This document shows, one piece after another, positions 61,601 through 64,000 of a DNA stretch of 64,000 nucleotides (within the stretch, counting starts at the first letter, position 1; the number at the start of each line of letters is the position of its first letter). A program made the position numbers and the translations under genes. Source of the stretch: Albula goreensis (Eukaryota > Chordata > Actinopteri > Albuliformes > Albulidae); contig CM040745.1 of the NCBI GenBank assembly GCA_022829145.1, forward strand, positions 35,060,406-35,124,405, read 5' to 3'. Below the pieces are notes generated by a model. That model was not told where the DNA came from. It saw only the letters and a list, made by a program, of their open reading frames with translations, and ran no database searches.

Positions 61601-64000
61601 AACAAATATTGCAATATGCCTGGCTGGATCTGGCTGGGGTGTTTTGTATTTACAAATTGTTATTTCATCATAGCATCAAAGAGACCCGTTGGCAATAACA
61701 TGGAAAGACATCTGACCCGAAATATGGGCACAAACATTAATTTAAATCGTTTGATAGAAAATTATGTTGATGTTATTGATAGCCAACTCGATCTTTCAGG
61801 TATATGAACTCAAATAATATTGATTAAATTAATGGAAAAGTAAACAAAGAAGGGTGCCACCTTGGCCAGATGTAAATCTCAGATGTATTGTTATCTCTCG
61901 TCTTAAGCACTTTAAGCCTTGCAAAAGTAATCAAGTATTTTACATATCATGTTACATAAACAATTACCACTATTTTAAAAACAAGTTAATGATAAAGCAA
62001 ACACACAGTTTACAAATGAGATAAGAGAAAAGAGAACATCTGACTAGAATGTGATTGTATATGACACGAATGACAAATAGTAGTGAATAGTAACTATAGT
62101 TGTAATCATTTCAGTTCTCTAAAATACCTCACTCCAGGCAGACACTCAGTCAGTGCAACTGTTTGTAGTAAACTGCCCACTAGTTAAGTGTAAATTTATA
62201 CCTAGCATAATCAATACTGTCGAAGTGGTAAGAAAAGTGGTACATTTACATGAATGAAGTGTTACATTAAATATAGTGTTTTAAAATAATTTCAGACTTT
62301 GCTATGTCTAATTCCCACTTTGAGGGAGGGCTCTTTCATCTTTCATTTTAAACTTCCCAGTCGGAAATGAATAATTCCAAGATGCTAAACGTCCCAGTAG
62401 GAGACAAGCAGTTCTGATAATTCTGACACCACATGCAGCCATACTTATTGATGAGAGGATGTAAATGAAATTATCATGTTCTGATCGCAAATGGAGGCTC
62501 AGTTCCTTATTATTATTAAATATTGCTAATTAATATCCATACAGTGTTTTTTTTTTTTAAATATTTTTGAAGCTCCAGTATGTGTGTACAAGTAAATCTT
62601 TTTAAAAATAACAATTAAAGCCTTTATTAACCTTTACAGGTCACTAAAGCAGTAAGCACTTGGCACAACCGAAAGGAAACATTGTAGATGGCTTATTTTC
62701 AAGTACCTTCTGGCTCCTCCCCAGAAAACTACCAAATTACATTCAAGTTATAATGAGGAACAAATGTCAAATGATCAAAGTGACTAATTTTCTTAGAGCA
62801 CCTCACGGCACCATTTAACTGTAGGGTTCATTTTACATCACTCTCAGGCCTAGTGCATAGCCCCTCTGAACAAGGCTGATTTGATGACTAAATCAGAGAC
62901 TCGCTCTCTCTCACCACTTTGATCCAATGATGTTCCCCCGCTGTGCATCTGCAGCCGTTTAATTGGCTCAGAGGCGCACCAGTCAACTATCAGGGACATG
63001 CAAGCTGAAGTGTCTCTCCACGGGGAATAATGTCTTAACAGCATGCTCCATAGCGATGTGAGATATGAATTTTCTTTGTGCTGTGAATGGCTTTATATTA
63101 CATACGTTTTAATTTTTCAATTGCACAACTTCATAATCATTGAAAAGTACGATAAACAATGGTTTGGGCAGTGCGCTTTTCAACTTTCTTTCTTTCTCTT
63201 GGTGCTTTAATATTAGGTCTTATCTGATATTTACAATCTTAACAAAGGGCAAGCGATTTAACTAAAGTGTATAATTAAATACAAGTACTATTCATTTTAT
63301 TATTTCTCAAGAAGAAAGCTGTCCAAAGTCCTGAGTATTTCAGTCATCAGTCCATAGTGTCTAATGTCAGCAATGACTGTAGTGACACCACTCTAAAGCA
63401 CCAAAACTGCACCACACTAAATGTTTATAATACTTCAGCAGGGTCACTCACTACCCAGTGTGTCACTGCTGAAGGTGAATAATTAGCCTTGAACATCCCT
63501 GATATCCCCTCCATACAGCCTAACATTCAGTATTTGCAACTGAAGCACTTTTGTTACAGTGTGACCATAATTGTGGGTAATTAAACTCAGCCCTGGCATA
63601 CAAATAAATAATTGTTTCGACCAGATCAAGGTGTAGTCTCCTTGAAAAAATGAGAATATTTCTTTCACTTTATTATGGACCTGAGTTAAATAGTTTGTTA
63701 TTATTATTATTATTATTGCAAGCACTCAAAAGAAAGTCTCACAAACCATTTTAGATTATGATTTTCAACGACAGTGGTACAACTGGAAAATGTAAAAGCA
63801 AAAAAATAAAAAGCCATACATATTACAAAGAGAATAAATGATAAATAGAGGGACAAATGTGAAATACTAAATGAGACCAACTGAAAAACTATGACAAGAT
63901 TGATCTCCTTTTGCCAGAAATCTGACATAATTTTAAACTGTACTGCCACCTTGTGGTAAAATATCACAATAACACCATATAATTTCCACTGGGGGGCCAG
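61601..64000. other. Upstream flank, no gene recognised
   Basis: AT-rich sequence with a (TTA)n run at about 63698-63717. A slightly GC-richer patch at 62880-63030 has an open minus-strand frame of 64 codons with no family resemblance, so I do not call it a gene. Confidence 0.7.

Noticed and set aside
61384..61614. 76-codon minus-strand ORF upstream of the first exon donor
   Set aside because: No protein family resemblance; lies in the presumed promoter/leader, and only its last codons (MTPN) are likely within the transcript.

Overview
The window is vertebrate nuclear DNA, most likely from a ray-finned fish. This rests on a split gene with canonical GT/AG introns, very dense (CA)n/(TG)n microsatellites, and decayed transposable elements of types common in fish (a LINE-like 3' tail ending in ATTGA pentamers, a SINE-like tail, short inverted-repeat elements). 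I see no bacterial-type operon, rRNA, tRNA or CRISPR array.

One gene explains the window: inpp4a, type I inositol polyphosphate-4-phosphatase (PI(3,4)P2 4-phosphatase), on the minus strand. I assembled 23 coding exons from the start codon at 36885 to the stop codon at 2037. Every junction has GT/AG ends and matching phase, and the summed reading frame is 3018 nt (1005 residues plus stop). The order is: N-terminal segment and C2 domain (36885-32230), central helical region (31836-18757), a Ser/Pro-rich linker (18211-14824), and the C-terminal phosphatase domain with the CX5R loop CKSAKDRT (7607-7630). Coding exon 12 is an 18-nt microexon. Coding exons are called c1 to c23 below, in transcript order.

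Region by region: 1-2036 is the 3' UTR and/or downstream flank. 2037-36885 is the coding part. 36886-37046 is probable 5' UTR in the exon that carries the start. 37047-61320 is a 24-kb first intron holding two minisatellites, a 319-bp Tigger/MER2-like MITE, a second MITE-like element and a LINE tail. About 61321-61600 is the probable first non-coding exon and promoter, with two short upstream ORFs. 61600-64000 is AT-rich upstream flank with no gene I recognise.

No new multi-gene system is visible. The observations most worth checking concern RNA processing and regulation of inpp4a: the microexon with a UGC motif upstream, a tandem TAGCAG acceptor, a (UG)n tract used as the polypyrimidine tract of a phosphatase-domain exon, complementary UG- and CA-rich introns around exon c17, and an intronic pair of perfect p53-type half-sites. 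Protein and repeat identities come from memory of the families; no search was run.
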